This document shows positions 13,631 through 21,754 of a DNA stretch of 29,121 nucleotides, piece by piece. The first letter of the stretch is position 1. Each line of letters opens with the position of its first letter. The translations under genes were made by a program, and so were the position numbers. Source of the DNA: Acidiluteibacter sp965660325 (GTDB taxonomy: Bacteria; Bacteroidota; Bacteroidia; Flavobacteriales_E; Vicingaceae); contig CBFHZL010000017.1 of assembly GCA_965660325.1 (NCBI GenBank), forward strand, positions 1 to 29,121, given 5' to 3'. Below the pieces are notes generated by a model. It saw only the letters and a list, made by a program, of their open reading frames with translations, had not been told where the DNA came from and made no database searches.

Positions 13631-16117
13631 CTATCCTAGGTAAAAGGCTCTTTTTACGCGCTTGCCAACAGCAGTCAGCACTTCGTATGGAATCGTATCT
13701 TGAGCAGCGGATAATTCGTACAGGGTATTATCAGGACCGAAAATAATGACTTCATCTCCTTCTTCTGCATTGATATGAGTAATGTTTACCATCAGCATGT
13801 CCATGCAAATCGATCCGATGGTGGGAGCTTTTTGTCCGTTGATGACAACTTCCCATTTGCCACTGCCTAACTTTCTGCTGACACCGTCAGCGTAGCCAAT
13901 TGAAATAGTGGCTGTTTGGCCATCTTCAGGCATTATTCCTCTTCTTCCGTAGCCAATGGTTTCTCCCTTTTTTACCTTTTTTATTTGCGAAATATGCGCT
14001 ACTAATCGATGTACTGGCTGCAGGTGATTTTTGTGCTCTTCTGTGTTGCTAATCCCATAAAGACCAATCCCTAGTCGCACCATTTCAAACTGTTGATCCG
14101 GAAAACGAAGAATTCCACTAGAATTTAAAATGTGGCGCATATAGGGTTTTTCTATATGTGCTTTTAGATATTCGTCCATGGCTGCAAACCGGCTAAACTG
14201 AAGAGCGGTAAATTCGTCTTTTCCATCATCATCGCTTGCGGCTAAATGAGAAAAAATACTTGCTACCTCAATTAACGGATGCTTTTTCAAGAGTGCTACT
14301 ACAGCCGCTAAGTCAGCCTGCTCGAAGCCTAGTCTTCGCATGCCAGTGTCCATTTTTAGGTGAATTCTACATGGTTTTGGTTCGTTAATGCTGATGAAAC
14401 TCTTGAATTCATTTACAAACTGCTCTAGTAAGCGTAGGCTAAATATTTCGGCTTCTAAATCATAACGCAATAGGCTTTCAAAACTAGAAGGCTCAGGATT
14501 CAACACCATAATCGGCAGTTTAATTCCTTGTCTTCTCAATGCAATACCTTCATCAGTGTATGCAACTGCTAAATAATCAGCTTTGTAGTATTCAAGAATA
14601 TTCGCAATCTCATGTGTGCCGCTTCCGTAAGAAAATGCCTTCACCATCACCATTACCTTGGTGTCTTGATTTAAAATAGACTTGTAATAGTTGAAATTGC
14701 TGATTAGGTGATTGAGATTAATTTCAAGTGTGGTGTTATGTGCTTTTTCTTGTAATCGTTCAGTAATGCGTTCAAATTCAAATCGTCGTGCTCCTTTTAT
14801 TAAAATGGCTTCATTGTTAAATGACTTCCCATGGATACTGCCTAGAAACGCTTCGGTAGTTAAGAATGATTCAATCGGAATAGAAAAACGTTCGATTTGA
14901 GATGAAATATCGGCACCGATAACAATGATTCTGTCCAATCGATTTCGTTCTACGAGGTCGGCTACATCGCTATAAAGCGTATCTAAGCGACTACTATTTT
15001 GCAAAATGTCTGACAGAATCAGCGTGTGTTTAGGGTGCTGCTGTTGCTGTTTTAGATAGGTAATCGCAATTTTTAGCGAAGTGATATCTGAATTGTACGT
15101 ATCATTAATCAAGGTGCAATTATTGACTCCTTTGATCAACTCAAGTCGCATGGCAATAGCATTAAGCTCTAACATGCCTTTTGTAATAATGTTATTAGGT
15201 ACTTCTAGAACTAAACATGCAAGCCAGGTATGAATGGCGTTTTCAATGGAAGCATCATCCTTGAATGGAATTGTAATGCTTACCTTTTTGTCTTTATAGG
15301 TTCCATTGATAATGGTCTGTTTACTTTCTTTTTTGATTGATTTGATCGCTAAATCAGCCTTCTCACTTACAGACCATGTTATTCTCGTTACTTTTTTTAG
15401 TGTGTCGTTACTTTCGATATATTCGTGTATGGGAATATGATCCTTGCAGTATAATAAGGTTTTGCAGTGGTAAAAAAGGTGTGCTTTCTCTGCAATAATG
15501 GCCTGCTGATTCTCGAAGTTTTGTGCGTGAGCAACTCCAATATTGGTAAGTATTCCAATAGACGGTTGGATGATACGCTCTAGTGTATACATTTCATTCG
15601 GTTGGGAAATACCAGCCTCAAAAATTCCTAATTCATGGGTTTCGTTGAGGTTCCATACGGAAAATGGAACTCCAATTTGAGAATTGTAGCTTTTCGGACT
15701 TCGACAGGTATTCTTGTATTCCTTAAGAATTTGGAAAAGCCATTCTTTTGTAATGGTTTTGCCATTACTTCCTGTAATTGCGATAACAGGAAGCTGGTAT
15801 TTTTCTCGATGTGTTTGTGCAACTTGGTGTAGGGCAGTTAGCGTATTTTCGACTAAAATAAATGCAGTATCCTTCATTTTACTATCAATGAAGTTGGGGT
15901 CAGATACTAAAAATGTTCTAATGCCTTTCCCGTAAGCTTCTTTAATAAAATGATGCCCATTGTGCCGCTCACCTAACAGGGCGACAAACATTGAGTCGGT
16001 ATAATTCTGTTGTGCCCGACTATCGTAAAGTATATGGTTGACTGTTTGCACCGTTCCAACATGTTCCCCTTGGCACATGGTGCAAATTTCGGAGGAGTTA
16101 TAACGTTTGCCTATCAT
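13631..16117 (-). CDS. murF-alr: Bifunctional MurF (UDP-MurNAc-tripeptide D-Ala-D-Ala ligase) / alanine racemase
   Basis: An 828-aa fusion known from Bacteroidota. Residues 1-455 are a MurF-type ligase: N-terminal DSR motif (32-34) and GERHNGHHFI, the ATP P-loop GSNGKT at 116-121, EAGISQPNEM near 167-176 and LINDTYNSDITS (NDxYNxxP-equivalent) near 337-347. Residues about 463-828 are a fold-type III alanine racemase: the PLP Lys is Lys493 in MVKAFSYGSG, with HLKMDTGMRRLG near 586-597, the catalytic Tyr742 in IGYADG, and CMDM at 771-774. The protein thus supplies D-Ala and adds the D-Ala-D-Ala dipeptide to the peptidoglycan precursor in the cytosol; Ddl, which joins the two D-Ala, is not in the window. 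The MurF part has no NDAYNANP-perfect motif (S/T changes), so activity of that half merits a check. Follows tdk after 14 bp. Confidence 0.95.
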   Translation of the reverse strand: MIGKRYNSSEICTMCQGEHVGTVQTVNHILYDSRAQQNYTDSMFVALLGERHNGHHFIKEAYGKGIRTFLVSDPNFIDSKMKDTAFILVENTLTALHQVAQTHREKYQLPVIAITGSNGKTITKEWLFQILKEYKNTCRSPKSYNSQIGVPFSVWNLNETHELGIFEAGISQPNEMYTLERIIQPSIGILTNIGVAHAQNFENQQAIIAEKAHLFYHCKTLLYCKDHIPIHEYIESNDTLKKVTRITWSVSEKADLAIKSIKKESKQTIINGTYKDKKVSITIPFKDDASIENAIHTWLACLVLEVPNNIITKGMLELNAIAMRLELIKGVNNCTLINDTYNSDITSLKIAITYLKQQQQHPKHTLILSDILQNSSRLDTLYSDVADLVERNRLDRIIVIGADISSQIERFSIPIESFLTTEAFLGSIHGKSFNNEAILIKGARRFEFERITERLQEKAHNTTLEINLNHLISNFNYYKSILNQDTKVMVMVKAFSYGSGTHEIANILEYYKADYLAVAYTDEGIALRRQGIKLPIMVLNPEPSSFESLLRYDLEAEIFSLRLLEQFVNEFKSFISINEPKPCRIHLKMDTGMRRLGFEQADLAAVVALLKKHPLIEVASIFSHLAASDDDGKDEFTALQFSRFAAMDEYLKAHIEKPYMRHILNSSGILRFPDQQFEMVRLGIGLYGISNTEEHKNHLQPVHRLVAHISQIKKVKKGETIGYGRRGIMPEDGQTATISIGYADGVSRKLGSGKWEVVINGQKAPTIGSICMDMLMVNITHINAEEGDEVIIFGPDNTLYELSAAQDTIPYEVLTAVGKRVKRAFYLG

Positions 16118-16131
16118 ATAGTTTAATTGCT

Positions 16132-16719
16132 CTATTTGGTTTTTTTAGTCGTTGCCTCTACAAAACAATCTCTGCAGAGCGGTTCATAACTGTCCGTTTC
16201 TCCAAGCATCACTAGTTTGTCGTTGTCAGCTATTCGGTGTGAGTGGTTGGCGAGGTTGCCACAATTTACGCATATCGCATGTACTTTAGTAACATACTCG
16301 GCAGTTGCTAATAATGCAGGGATGGGACCAAACGGAACCCCTTTGTAATCCATGTCTAACCCTGCAACAATTACGCGGATACCTTGGTTCGCTAATTGAT
16401 TACACACCGCAACTAACTCCATATCGAAAAATTGAGCCTCATCGATACCTACAACGTCTTCATCGTTTACCAATAAAGGGATGTTGGATGATGAAGGAAC
16501 AGGAGTGGAGTGTATTTGGTTAGAATCGTGAGAAACTACTGCCATTTCATCATATCGTATATCGACCTCAGGTTTAAATATTTCAACGCGTTGCTTGGCA
16601 ATTTTGGCCCGCTTTAAACGTCTAATCAATTCTTCGGTCTTTCCTGAAAACATAGAGCCACAAATGACTTCTATCCAGCCTTTTCTTTTCTTCGGGTTGA
16701 TGGTGTTTTCGAGAAACAT
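16132..16719 (-). CDS. tdk: Thymidine kinase, type II
   Basis: A 195-aa cytosolic kinase that phosphorylates thymidine to dTMP with ATP (pyrimidine salvage). Seen: a short N-terminal extension (residues 1-14), P-loop GSMFSGKT at 21-28, the Walker-B-like VVGIDEAQFF with DEAQF at 93-97, and a zinc-binding lobe with Cys150, Cys153, Cys182 and Cys185. The lasso-loop region with MLGETDSYEPLCRDC is typical of type II enzymes. It is the promoter-proximal gene of an operon with murF-alr and is divergent from the gene at 16806, across a palindromic pair of -7 motifs. Confidence 0.96.
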   Translation of the reverse strand: MFLENTINPKKRKGWIEVICGSMFSGKTEELIRRLKRAKIAKQRVEIFKPEVDIRYDEMAVVSHDSNQIHSTPVPSSSNIPLLVNDEDVVGIDEAQFFDMELVAVCNQLANQGIRVIVAGLDMDYKGVPFGPIPALLATAEYVTKVHAICVNCGNLANHSHRIADNDKLVMLGETDSYEPLCRDCFVEATTKKTK

Positions 16720-16752
16720 GCAGTCAAATTATATGAGATACTACCTATTGAT

Positions 16753-16768
16753 TACTTTTGCAAAAGTA
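16753..16768. promoter_or_regulatory. Palindrome of two opposed -7 elements (TACTTTTG/CAAAAGTA)
   Basis: TACTTTTGCAAAAGTA is a perfect 16-bp palindrome made of two exact TAnnTTTG motifs back to back: one for the plus gene (ends 45 nt before the ATG at 16806) and one for tdk on minus (ends 41 nt before the ATG at 16719). The two cannot be occupied at once if both are used, since each is shared with the other strand's footprint. No -33 box is visible for either side. It could equally be an operator. Confidence 0.5.
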
Positions 16769-16805
16769 TCATTAAACTTTTATTTCTTTATAATTAAAAA
16801 CAACT

Positions 16806-17555
16806 ATGGATATTCAAGCGAAACGAAAGGAATTAACTGCTCTCGTTGATAATATTAAAGAGCATTCAGATCGGCTCACAGTAAGTCATACACTTCCTGC
16901 TTTAGAACTGAGTGTGCTCATTACTAAGATTTCCAAGTTGTATGAAGAAGCCATTATCTTGAAGTATGAGATTTCTTCTGAGGAGCTTTCTGTAGTGGAG
17001 GAGTTGTTGGAAAGGCCTGATTTGTCAGTTTCTGCAGATAATTTTGCAGTTGATCCAATTGAAGAATCAACTACAATAACACCGGAAACTCCTGCTGTTG
17101 ATCCTGTGCCAATCGAAGAAGAGATAAACGAAGAAGCGATAAGTGAGGCAAAGGAAAATGAAGAAACCAAACAACAAACTGCGGAGGAAGAAAAACCTCA
17201 ACAGCACACTGCTCCGGAAGTGACTTCTATAAAAGCTTATGATGTCGATTTTCAAGATTTAAATACCAAACTATCAGGAAAGGAGGATGGAAGTGTTGTT
17301 GATCAATTGCAAAAACAACCAATTGCCGACTTAACTACAGCAGTAGGCTTAAATGAACGTTATCTTTATTCCAATGAGTTGTTTGGTGGGAATATGGACT
17401 TGTTTAGAGAGGCGTTGAAAGACTTAAATAACATGAGTAGTTTTGAAGCTGCTAAGCAATTTTTAGAGCAAGAGTTAGCCATTTCACATCAGTGGGATTT
17501 AAACCATGAATTGGTTCATTCGCTTGTTCTGTTGGTCGAAAGAAGATTCCGTTAA
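16806..17555 (+). CDS. Uncharacterised acidic protein of Bacteroidota type
   Basis: A 249-aa protein with no name. Residues 1-75 are helical with coiled-coil tendency, 76-145 form a Glu/Pro/Thr-rich acidic, probably disordered linker, and 160-249 form a compact helical domain with DLTTAVGLNERYLYSNELFGG and an F-x-x-A repeat. I recall similar C-terminal segments in Bacteroidota hypothetical proteins, but the role is unknown. No signal peptide or membrane segment, so cytosolic. It is divergent from tdk and monocistronic; the tolC-like operon begins 118 bp later. The linker composition differs from the neighbouring genes but codon usage looks similar, so there is no sign of recent transfer. Confidence 0.75.
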   Translation: MDIQAKRKELTALVDNIKEHSDRLTVSHTLPALELSVLITKISKLYEEAIILKYEISSEELSVVEELLERPDLSVSADNFAVDPIEESTTITPETPAVDPVPIEEEINEEAISEAKENEETKQQTAEEEKPQQHTAPEVTSIKAYDVDFQDLNTKLSGKEDGSVVDQLQKQPIADLTTAVGLNERYLYSNELFGGNMDLFREALKDLNNMSSFEAAKQFLEQELAISHQWDLNHELVHSLVLLVERRFR

Positions 17556-17638
17556 CTTTCGTTTAACTGCTCAGATTACCACTTACTTTATCGTTTTGCC
17601 GATTATAAAAGTATCGTTTTAAAACCGCCATTTAGGTT

Positions 17639-17646
17639 TACTTTTA
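17639..17646 (+). promoter_or_regulatory. Weak -7-like motif TACTTTTA for the tolC-mfp-tsaB operon
   Basis: TACTTTTA differs from TAnnTTTG only in the last base and ends 27 nt before the ATG at 17674. A GTTTT run lies 18 bp upstream. TATCGTTTT occurs twice in the same gap (about 17589 and 17612). Evidence is weak. Confidence 0.25.
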
Positions 17647-17673
17647 TAGTTATAATACGTTAACCTTCTTACA

Positions 17674-19113
17674 ATGAAACAAAAAAACAACTTCATTTAT
17701 ACCCTGTTTTCAGTTGCTTTCGCACTGTTGGCTATGGATAGTAATGGGCAAAAACAGTGGAGCTTAGAAGAGTGCATTAATTATGCGATCGAAAAGAACC
17801 TATCGGTTAAACGATCCGCTCTGAATCTAGAGTTGTCTGCAGAAAATTTAAAGCAATCTAAGTACAATGTTTTGCCTTCAGTAAATGCGAATGCGAGTAA
17901 TACCTACAACTTTGGTCAAACAATTGACCCATTCACCAATCAATTTGCAACACAAACAGTACGTTCAAATAGTTTTGGGATAAGCGCTAGTTTAAATGTG
18001 TTTAATGGTTTTCAAACCATGAACTCTATTCGATCGAACAGAGCGGGTTTTGAAGCTTCAGTTGCAGATTTAGAAAAAATGAAAAACGATATTTCTTTGA
18101 ATGTCGCTAATTCTTACCTGCAAATACTATTTAATATTGAGTTGCTTAGAAATGCAGAAAGTCAATTGTCTGTAACGCAAGTTCAGTTGGATAGAATTAC
18201 TAAGTTGGTAAACGCAGGAAGTCAGCCACAAGGTGCTCAGTTTGATATTGAAGCTCAGTTAGCTCAAGAGGATTTAAATAAAGTTAACGCAGAAAATCAG
18301 CTAAATCTATCCATATTAAACTTAAAGCAATTGCTGCAGTTAAGTGCTTCAGAAGAGTTTGCTGTGGTAGAGCCTGAACTAGGTGATATTGAAGAACAGC
18401 AAGTTGCAACTACCCCCGGAGCGATTTATGAAAACTCCTTGCAGATTATGCCCGAGGTTAAAGGGTCAGAACTGCGGTTAGTACAGGCTGAGCAAGAGTT
18501 AAAACGAGCCCGAGGAGGATACTCACCTCGATTGACTGTAACGGGTTCATTTGGTACCGGTTATTCAGGAGCATCTCAAGAAGTAATTGGATTTGAAGAT
18601 CCTGAAACTTTGCCAACCGGCGGTTTTGTGCAAAATACAGGGGATATTATTGTTTCGCCTGTATCTTCTCCTATTCTTCAAGATAAAGCATTTGGCGATC
18701 AATTGGATGATAATATTAACCGATCAGTAGGGATGAATCTAAGTATCCCTATCTTCAATGGCTTGAGTTCTAGAACAAACGTGTCGCGTTCAAAAATACA
18801 GCTTGATCAAGCAGAAAACACTCTACTAGAGACCAAGCAACAGTTACGTCAACAGATAGAGTCAGCTTACCTAGATGCAGCAGCAGCTCTTAAGCGTTAT
18901 GAATCAGCAAAAGCTTCTGTAAAGGCATTAAATGAATCGTTTAAATACACCCAACAGCGATTTGATGTGGGGTTATTGAATTCATTTGACTTTAGCAATG
19001 AGAAAAATCGCTTGATTCAAGCAGAATCTAGTTTGTTACAAGCGAAATATGAATTTATTTTTAAAACAAAGGTTTTAGAGTTTTATCAAGGGAAAGCACT
19101 TTCATTAAAGTAA
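17674..19113 (+). CDS. TolC-family outer membrane efflux protein
   Basis: A 479-aa outer membrane factor. A signal peptide (about residues 1-25, ending SNG-Q) precedes two TolC-type repeats, each with long amphipathic helices: about 30-230 (WSLEECINYAIEKNLSVKRSALNLELSAENLKQ is the classic start, cut here to WSLEECINYAIEKNL) and about 245-470 (FKYTQQRFDVGLLNSFDFSNEKNRL at the end). TolC trimers form the outer-membrane channel and periplasmic tunnel of type I secretion and efflux machines. It is followed after 6 nt by a membrane-fusion protein, a natural partner. No inner-membrane transporter gene is in the operon, so the substrate and pump are unknown. Confidence 0.93.
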   Translation: MKQKNNFIYTLFSVAFALLAMDSNGQKQWSLEECINYAIEKNLSVKRSALNLELSAENLKQSKYNVLPSVNANASNTYNFGQTIDPFTNQFATQTVRSNSFGISASLNVFNGFQTMNSIRSNRAGFEASVADLEKMKNDISLNVANSYLQILFNIELLRNAESQLSVTQVQLDRITKLVNAGSQPQGAQFDIEAQLAQEDLNKVNAENQLNLSILNLKQLLQLSASEEFAVVEPELGDIEEQQVATTPGAIYENSLQIMPEVKGSELRLVQAEQELKRARGGYSPRLTVTGSFGTGYSGASQEVIGFEDPETLPTGGFVQNTGDIIVSPVSSPILQDKAFGDQLDDNINRSVGMNLSIPIFNGLSSRTNVSRSKIQLDQAENTLLETKQQLRQQIESAYLDAAAALKRYESAKASVKALNESFKYTQQRFDVGLLNSFDFSNEKNRLIQAESSLLQAKYEFIFKTKVLEFYQGKALSLK

Positions 19114-19119
19114 AAAACC

Positions 19120-20418
19120 ATGAAGTCAAAAAAGATAGTTTGGATATTAGTAAGTGTGGTAGTATTACTTTTGGTTGCTGCTATTGTCACAAAAGGCGGC
19201 TCAAGTCATACAATAAAGGTTACAGCTGAAAAGCCTGAGTTAAGAACTGTAATCGAAACGGTTAGTGCAAGTGGTAAAATTCAACCAGAAGTAGAAGTTA
19301 TTATCAGTTCTGACGTATCAGGAGAGATTATAGAAATGGCGGTTAAAGAAGGTGATTTTGTAAAACAAGGTGATCTATTGCTAAAAATTAATCCAGACCT
19401 TGTAGAGTCTGCACTAGGAAGGGCTGAGGCTGCTGTTAACACAGCGAAAGCAAATTATGCAAGCTCTCAAGCGAGACTAGCGCAAAGCAAAGCGCAGTTT
19501 GTAAATGCTCAAGCAAGCTTCGACCGAAATGAAAAGTTGTATAAAGACCAAGTGATTTCTGATGCTGAATTTGATAATGCAACCTCTTCTTTTGAGGTGG
19601 CTAAGGCTGAAGTTTCAGCAGCAAAGCAAAGTGTTCAAGCGGCGCTTTACAATATTAAAAGTGCTGAAGCGAGTTTAAAAGAAGCGAAGGAGAATTTAGG
19701 GAGAACTTCTATATATGCTCCCATGAATGGCACCATCATAAACTTAAGTAAAGAAAAAGGAGAGCGTGTAGTGGGTACAGCCCAAATGGCCGGAACTGAA
19801 ATTTTAACAGTAGCAGATCTTACCACTATGGAGGTGGATGTGGATGTAAATGAAAATGACATCGTAAGAGTAAGCAAACATGACACCGTTTTAATTGAGG
19901 TGGATGCATATCTAGAGCGAAAGTTTAAAGGTGTAGTTACTGAAATTGCAAATTCAGCAAATACTACTGGGGCAAGTATTGATCAAGTAACCAATTTTGA
20001 TGTAAAAATTCGAATTCTTCAGCAAAGTTATACAGACCTGATGGATCAAGTAGATTCAGCAAATTCGCCATTTAGACCAGGAATGTCTGCTAATGTTGAT
20101 ATTCAAACCAAGCGTTTAGAAAATGTATTGTCACTCCCTATTCAGGCAGTTACTACACGAGCAGATACTTCTGAGTCCATTGAAGAGACAGATGAAGAGC
20201 GCCTAATCGAATGCGTGTTTTTACTCTCGGAAGGCAAGGCGGTGTTGAAAGAAGTCACTACAGGAATTCAAGATACTAAATACATTCAAATAGAAACTGG
20301 CTTAGATCAAGAGGTGGAGGTCATAACTGGTCCATACACAGCGGTGTCTAAACTGTTGAAAGATGGCAGAGCAGTAAATAAGGTAAAGAAAGAAATGCTA
20401 TTTGAGCGAGAGGAATAA
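19120..20418 (+). CDS. Membrane-fusion (HlyD/MacA-type) periplasmic adaptor
   Basis: A 432-aa membrane-fusion protein. Residues about 6-24 form an N-terminal membrane anchor, then a lipoyl/barrel-sandwich half (ISSDVSGEIIEMAVKEGDFVKQGDLL, about 61-86), a long Ala-rich coiled-coil hairpin (about 90-190), the second half-motif (ISKEKGERVVG), and a beta-barrel domain with DVNENDIVRVSKHDTV near 243-258. It would link an inner-membrane pump to the preceding TolC-like channel, MacA-like rather than RND-type in its insertion pattern. The missing pump must be elsewhere. The last codons (LFEREE) overlap the ribosome-binding region of tsaB, 4 nt downstream. Confidence 0.92.
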   Translation: MKSKKIVWILVSVVVLLLVAAIVTKGGSSHTIKVTAEKPELRTVIETVSASGKIQPEVEVIISSDVSGEIIEMAVKEGDFVKQGDLLLKINPDLVESALGRAEAAVNTAKANYASSQARLAQSKAQFVNAQASFDRNEKLYKDQVISDAEFDNATSSFEVAKAEVSAAKQSVQAALYNIKSAEASLKEAKENLGRTSIYAPMNGTIINLSKEKGERVVGTAQMAGTEILTVADLTTMEVDVDVNENDIVRVSKHDTVLIEVDAYLERKFKGVVTEIANSANTTGASIDQVTNFDVKIRILQQSYTDLMDQVDSANSPFRPGMSANVDIQTKRLENVLSLPIQAVTTRADTSESIEETDEERLIECVFLLSEGKAVLKEVTTGIQDTKYIQIETGLDQEVEVITGPYTAVSKLLKDGRAVNKVKKEMLFEREE

Positions 20419-20422
20419 TACC

Positions 20423-21109
20423 ATGGCAATTATTTTATCATTAGAAACAGCCACAAAGGTCTGTTCGGTGGCATTGCACCGCGATGGAGAATTGATGCAT
20501 ATCAAAGAGGTTAATGCTGACTATTCTCACTCTGAAAACCTAACAGTTTTTATCCAAGAAGTATTGCGAGAGTCTTCGGTAAGTTTTGATGACTTGGATG
20601 CTGTTGCAGTGAGCAAAGGGCCTGGTTCATATACAGGTCTTCGAATTGGTGTATCTTCAGCAAAAGGTTTATGCTATGGATTAAATATTCCTTTAATAGC
20701 TGTTGAAACGCTGCAAGCAATGAGTTTGTTAGCTGTTGAAAAAAAGCAAGACAAGGAAGGTGTCTATTTGCCAATGATTGATGCTCGGAGAATGGAAGTT
20801 TTTTGCGCAGGATACAATGCTATTGGTGAGTTGATTAGACCAACTGTAGCTGAAATTGTTTCAGAAGATACCTTCTCAGATCTATCAAAGCCTAACATTT
20901 ATTATTTTGGTGATGGCGCTGAAAAGTGTCAAAAGGCATTAGGTCAATGGTCAAACTTTACTTATTTAGGTGATGTTTATCCATCGGCGAATACTTTGGG
21001 GAAGGTTGCTTTTCAAAAGTATAAAGCAGATGAATTTGAAGATGTGGCCTATTTTGAGCCATACTATTTAAAAGACTTTGTTGCCACTACTCCTAAAAAG
21101 TTACTTTAA
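20423..21109 (+). CDS. tsaB: tRNA threonylcarbamoyladenosine biosynthesis protein TsaB
   Basis: A 228-aa ASKHA-fold protein that partners TsaD (with TsaE) to make N6-threonylcarbamoyladenosine at position 37 of ANN-decoding tRNAs. The start ILSLETATKVCSVAL, DYSHSENL, and VSKGPGSYTGLRIG near 65-78 are family signatures. The ATG at 20423 is chosen over an in-frame ATG at 20402 because the family begins directly with this ILSLETAT segment; AGAGGA at 20409-20414 is a good Shine-Dalgarno, 8 nt upstream, which is unusual in Bacteroidota. It lies 4 nt after the adaptor gene. Co-transcription with an efflux pair has no obvious biochemical reason but is a common arrangement in related genomes as I recall it. 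Confidence 0.95.
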   Translation: MAIILSLETATKVCSVALHRDGELMHIKEVNADYSHSENLTVFIQEVLRESSVSFDDLDAVAVSKGPGSYTGLRIGVSSAKGLCYGLNIPLIAVETLQAMSLLAVEKKQDKEGVYLPMIDARRMEVFCAGYNAIGELIRPTVAEIVSEDTFSDLSKPNIYYFGDGAEKCQKALGQWSNFTYLGDVYPSANTLGKVAFQKYKADEFEDVAYFEPYYLKDFVATTPKKLL

Positions 21110-21126
21110 TGGCTTAATTGTTATAA

Positions 21127-21155
21127 TTGGATTAAATCAGGAATCATTATATTTG
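21127..21155 (+). promoter_or_regulatory. Candidate promoter TTG-N18-TATATTTG for the DUF922-like gene
   Basis: TTG at 21127-21129 and an exact -7 match TATATTTG at 21148-21155 are spaced 18 bp apart. The motif ends 14 nt before the ATG at 21170 (20 nt before an alternative ATG at 21176). With the transporter promoter it is one of only two with a plausible -33 box. Confidence 0.5.
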
Positions 21156-21169
21156 GTTTCGAAAACCTA

Positions 21170-21754
21170 ATGACCATGAAATTAATCCTCGCGTTGCCTT
21201 TTATTCTATGGGCAGGACTACTGCATTCACAATCTTCTTCAGAAGACCCTCAAGATAGAATTTATTGGAGTAAGAATTACACGCTTGAATGGATCGATTT
21301 TATTGCTGAACCTCCACAGACTAAAAGTGCTGCTGCTTTATCAAGTTTGGCTTTGCCTTATAGTGTTGAATCTTACTCAGACGGAAAAACAGTAATTCAA
21401 ATCAATGCTTGTTTTGTCAAATCTAAATCATGGGTAGTGCCAAAACATAAAAATAATTTGCTGCTTCAGCACGAGCAGTTGCATTTCGATATTGCAGAGC
21501 TAAATCGTAGGAAAATTGTCAAGGCGATTACTGAGGCATCCATGACAATTGAAAGTGTTAATGTAGTGATTAACTCAATTCTTGAGCAGTTTTGGTCAGA
21601 AGATTATAAGTTGATGCAAGAGCAATATGATAGTGATTCTAACTATTCTTTATACATTAAGAAACAAATCGAATGGAATAAGAAGGTAGCCGAAGACCTA
21701 GAAGCGTTGAAGGATTATAAATACACAGAAATTGTATTGCAATTAAATCAGTAG
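21170..21754 (+). CDS. Secreted DUF922-like protein with HExxH motif
   Basis: A 194-aa protein with a signal peptide (residues 1-20, ending LLHSQ). The central segment contains HEQLHFDIAE, with HEQLH at 101-105 matching the zinc-metalloprotease HExxH pattern, preceded by a helix-strand pattern NNLLLQ. This matches the DUF922 family, which is annotated as putative secreted zinc-dependent proteases; the third zinc ligand cannot be fixed by eye. Target unknown. The first methionine pair (MTMK) leaves the start at 21170 or 21176. It is monocistronic, and its last 7 bp overlap the end of the convergent gene at 21748. Confidence 0.75.
   Translation: MTMKLILALPFILWAGLLHSQSSSEDPQDRIYWSKNYTLEWIDFIAEPPQTKSAAALSSLALPYSVESYSDGKTVIQINACFVKSKSWVVPKHKNNLLLQHEQLHFDIAELNRRKIVKAITEASMTIESVNVVINSILEQFWSEDYKLMQEQYDSDSNYSLYIKKQIEWNKKVAEDLEALKDYKYTEIVLQLNQ

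Noticed and set aside
13640..13660. GTAAAA...TTTTAC hairpin near the end of murF-alr as a terminator
   Set aside because: It lies in the conserved coding end of the racemase (VKRAFYLG), is A-U only and has no clear U-tract following it on the relevant strand.
14987..15060. Poly-Gln run (QQQQ) in MurF as a sign of repeat expansion
   Set aside because: Only four residues and coded by mixed CAA/CAG codons; ordinary sequence variation.
15628..15935. Reading frames on both strands inside the murF part of murF-alr
   Set aside because: They overlap the well-supported murF-alr frame, lack family motifs and have no promoter-like motif, so they are shadows.
17585..17622. Repeated TATCGTTTT in the gap before the tolC-like gene
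   Set aside because: Two short AT-rich copies in an AT-rich gap; too little to call a binding site beyond the weak promoter note.
20402..20422. Earlier in-frame tsaB start overlapping the adaptor gene
   Set aside because: TsaB proteins begin immediately before the ILSLETAT-like strand; the ATG at 20423 also has the better Shine-Dalgarno spacing.
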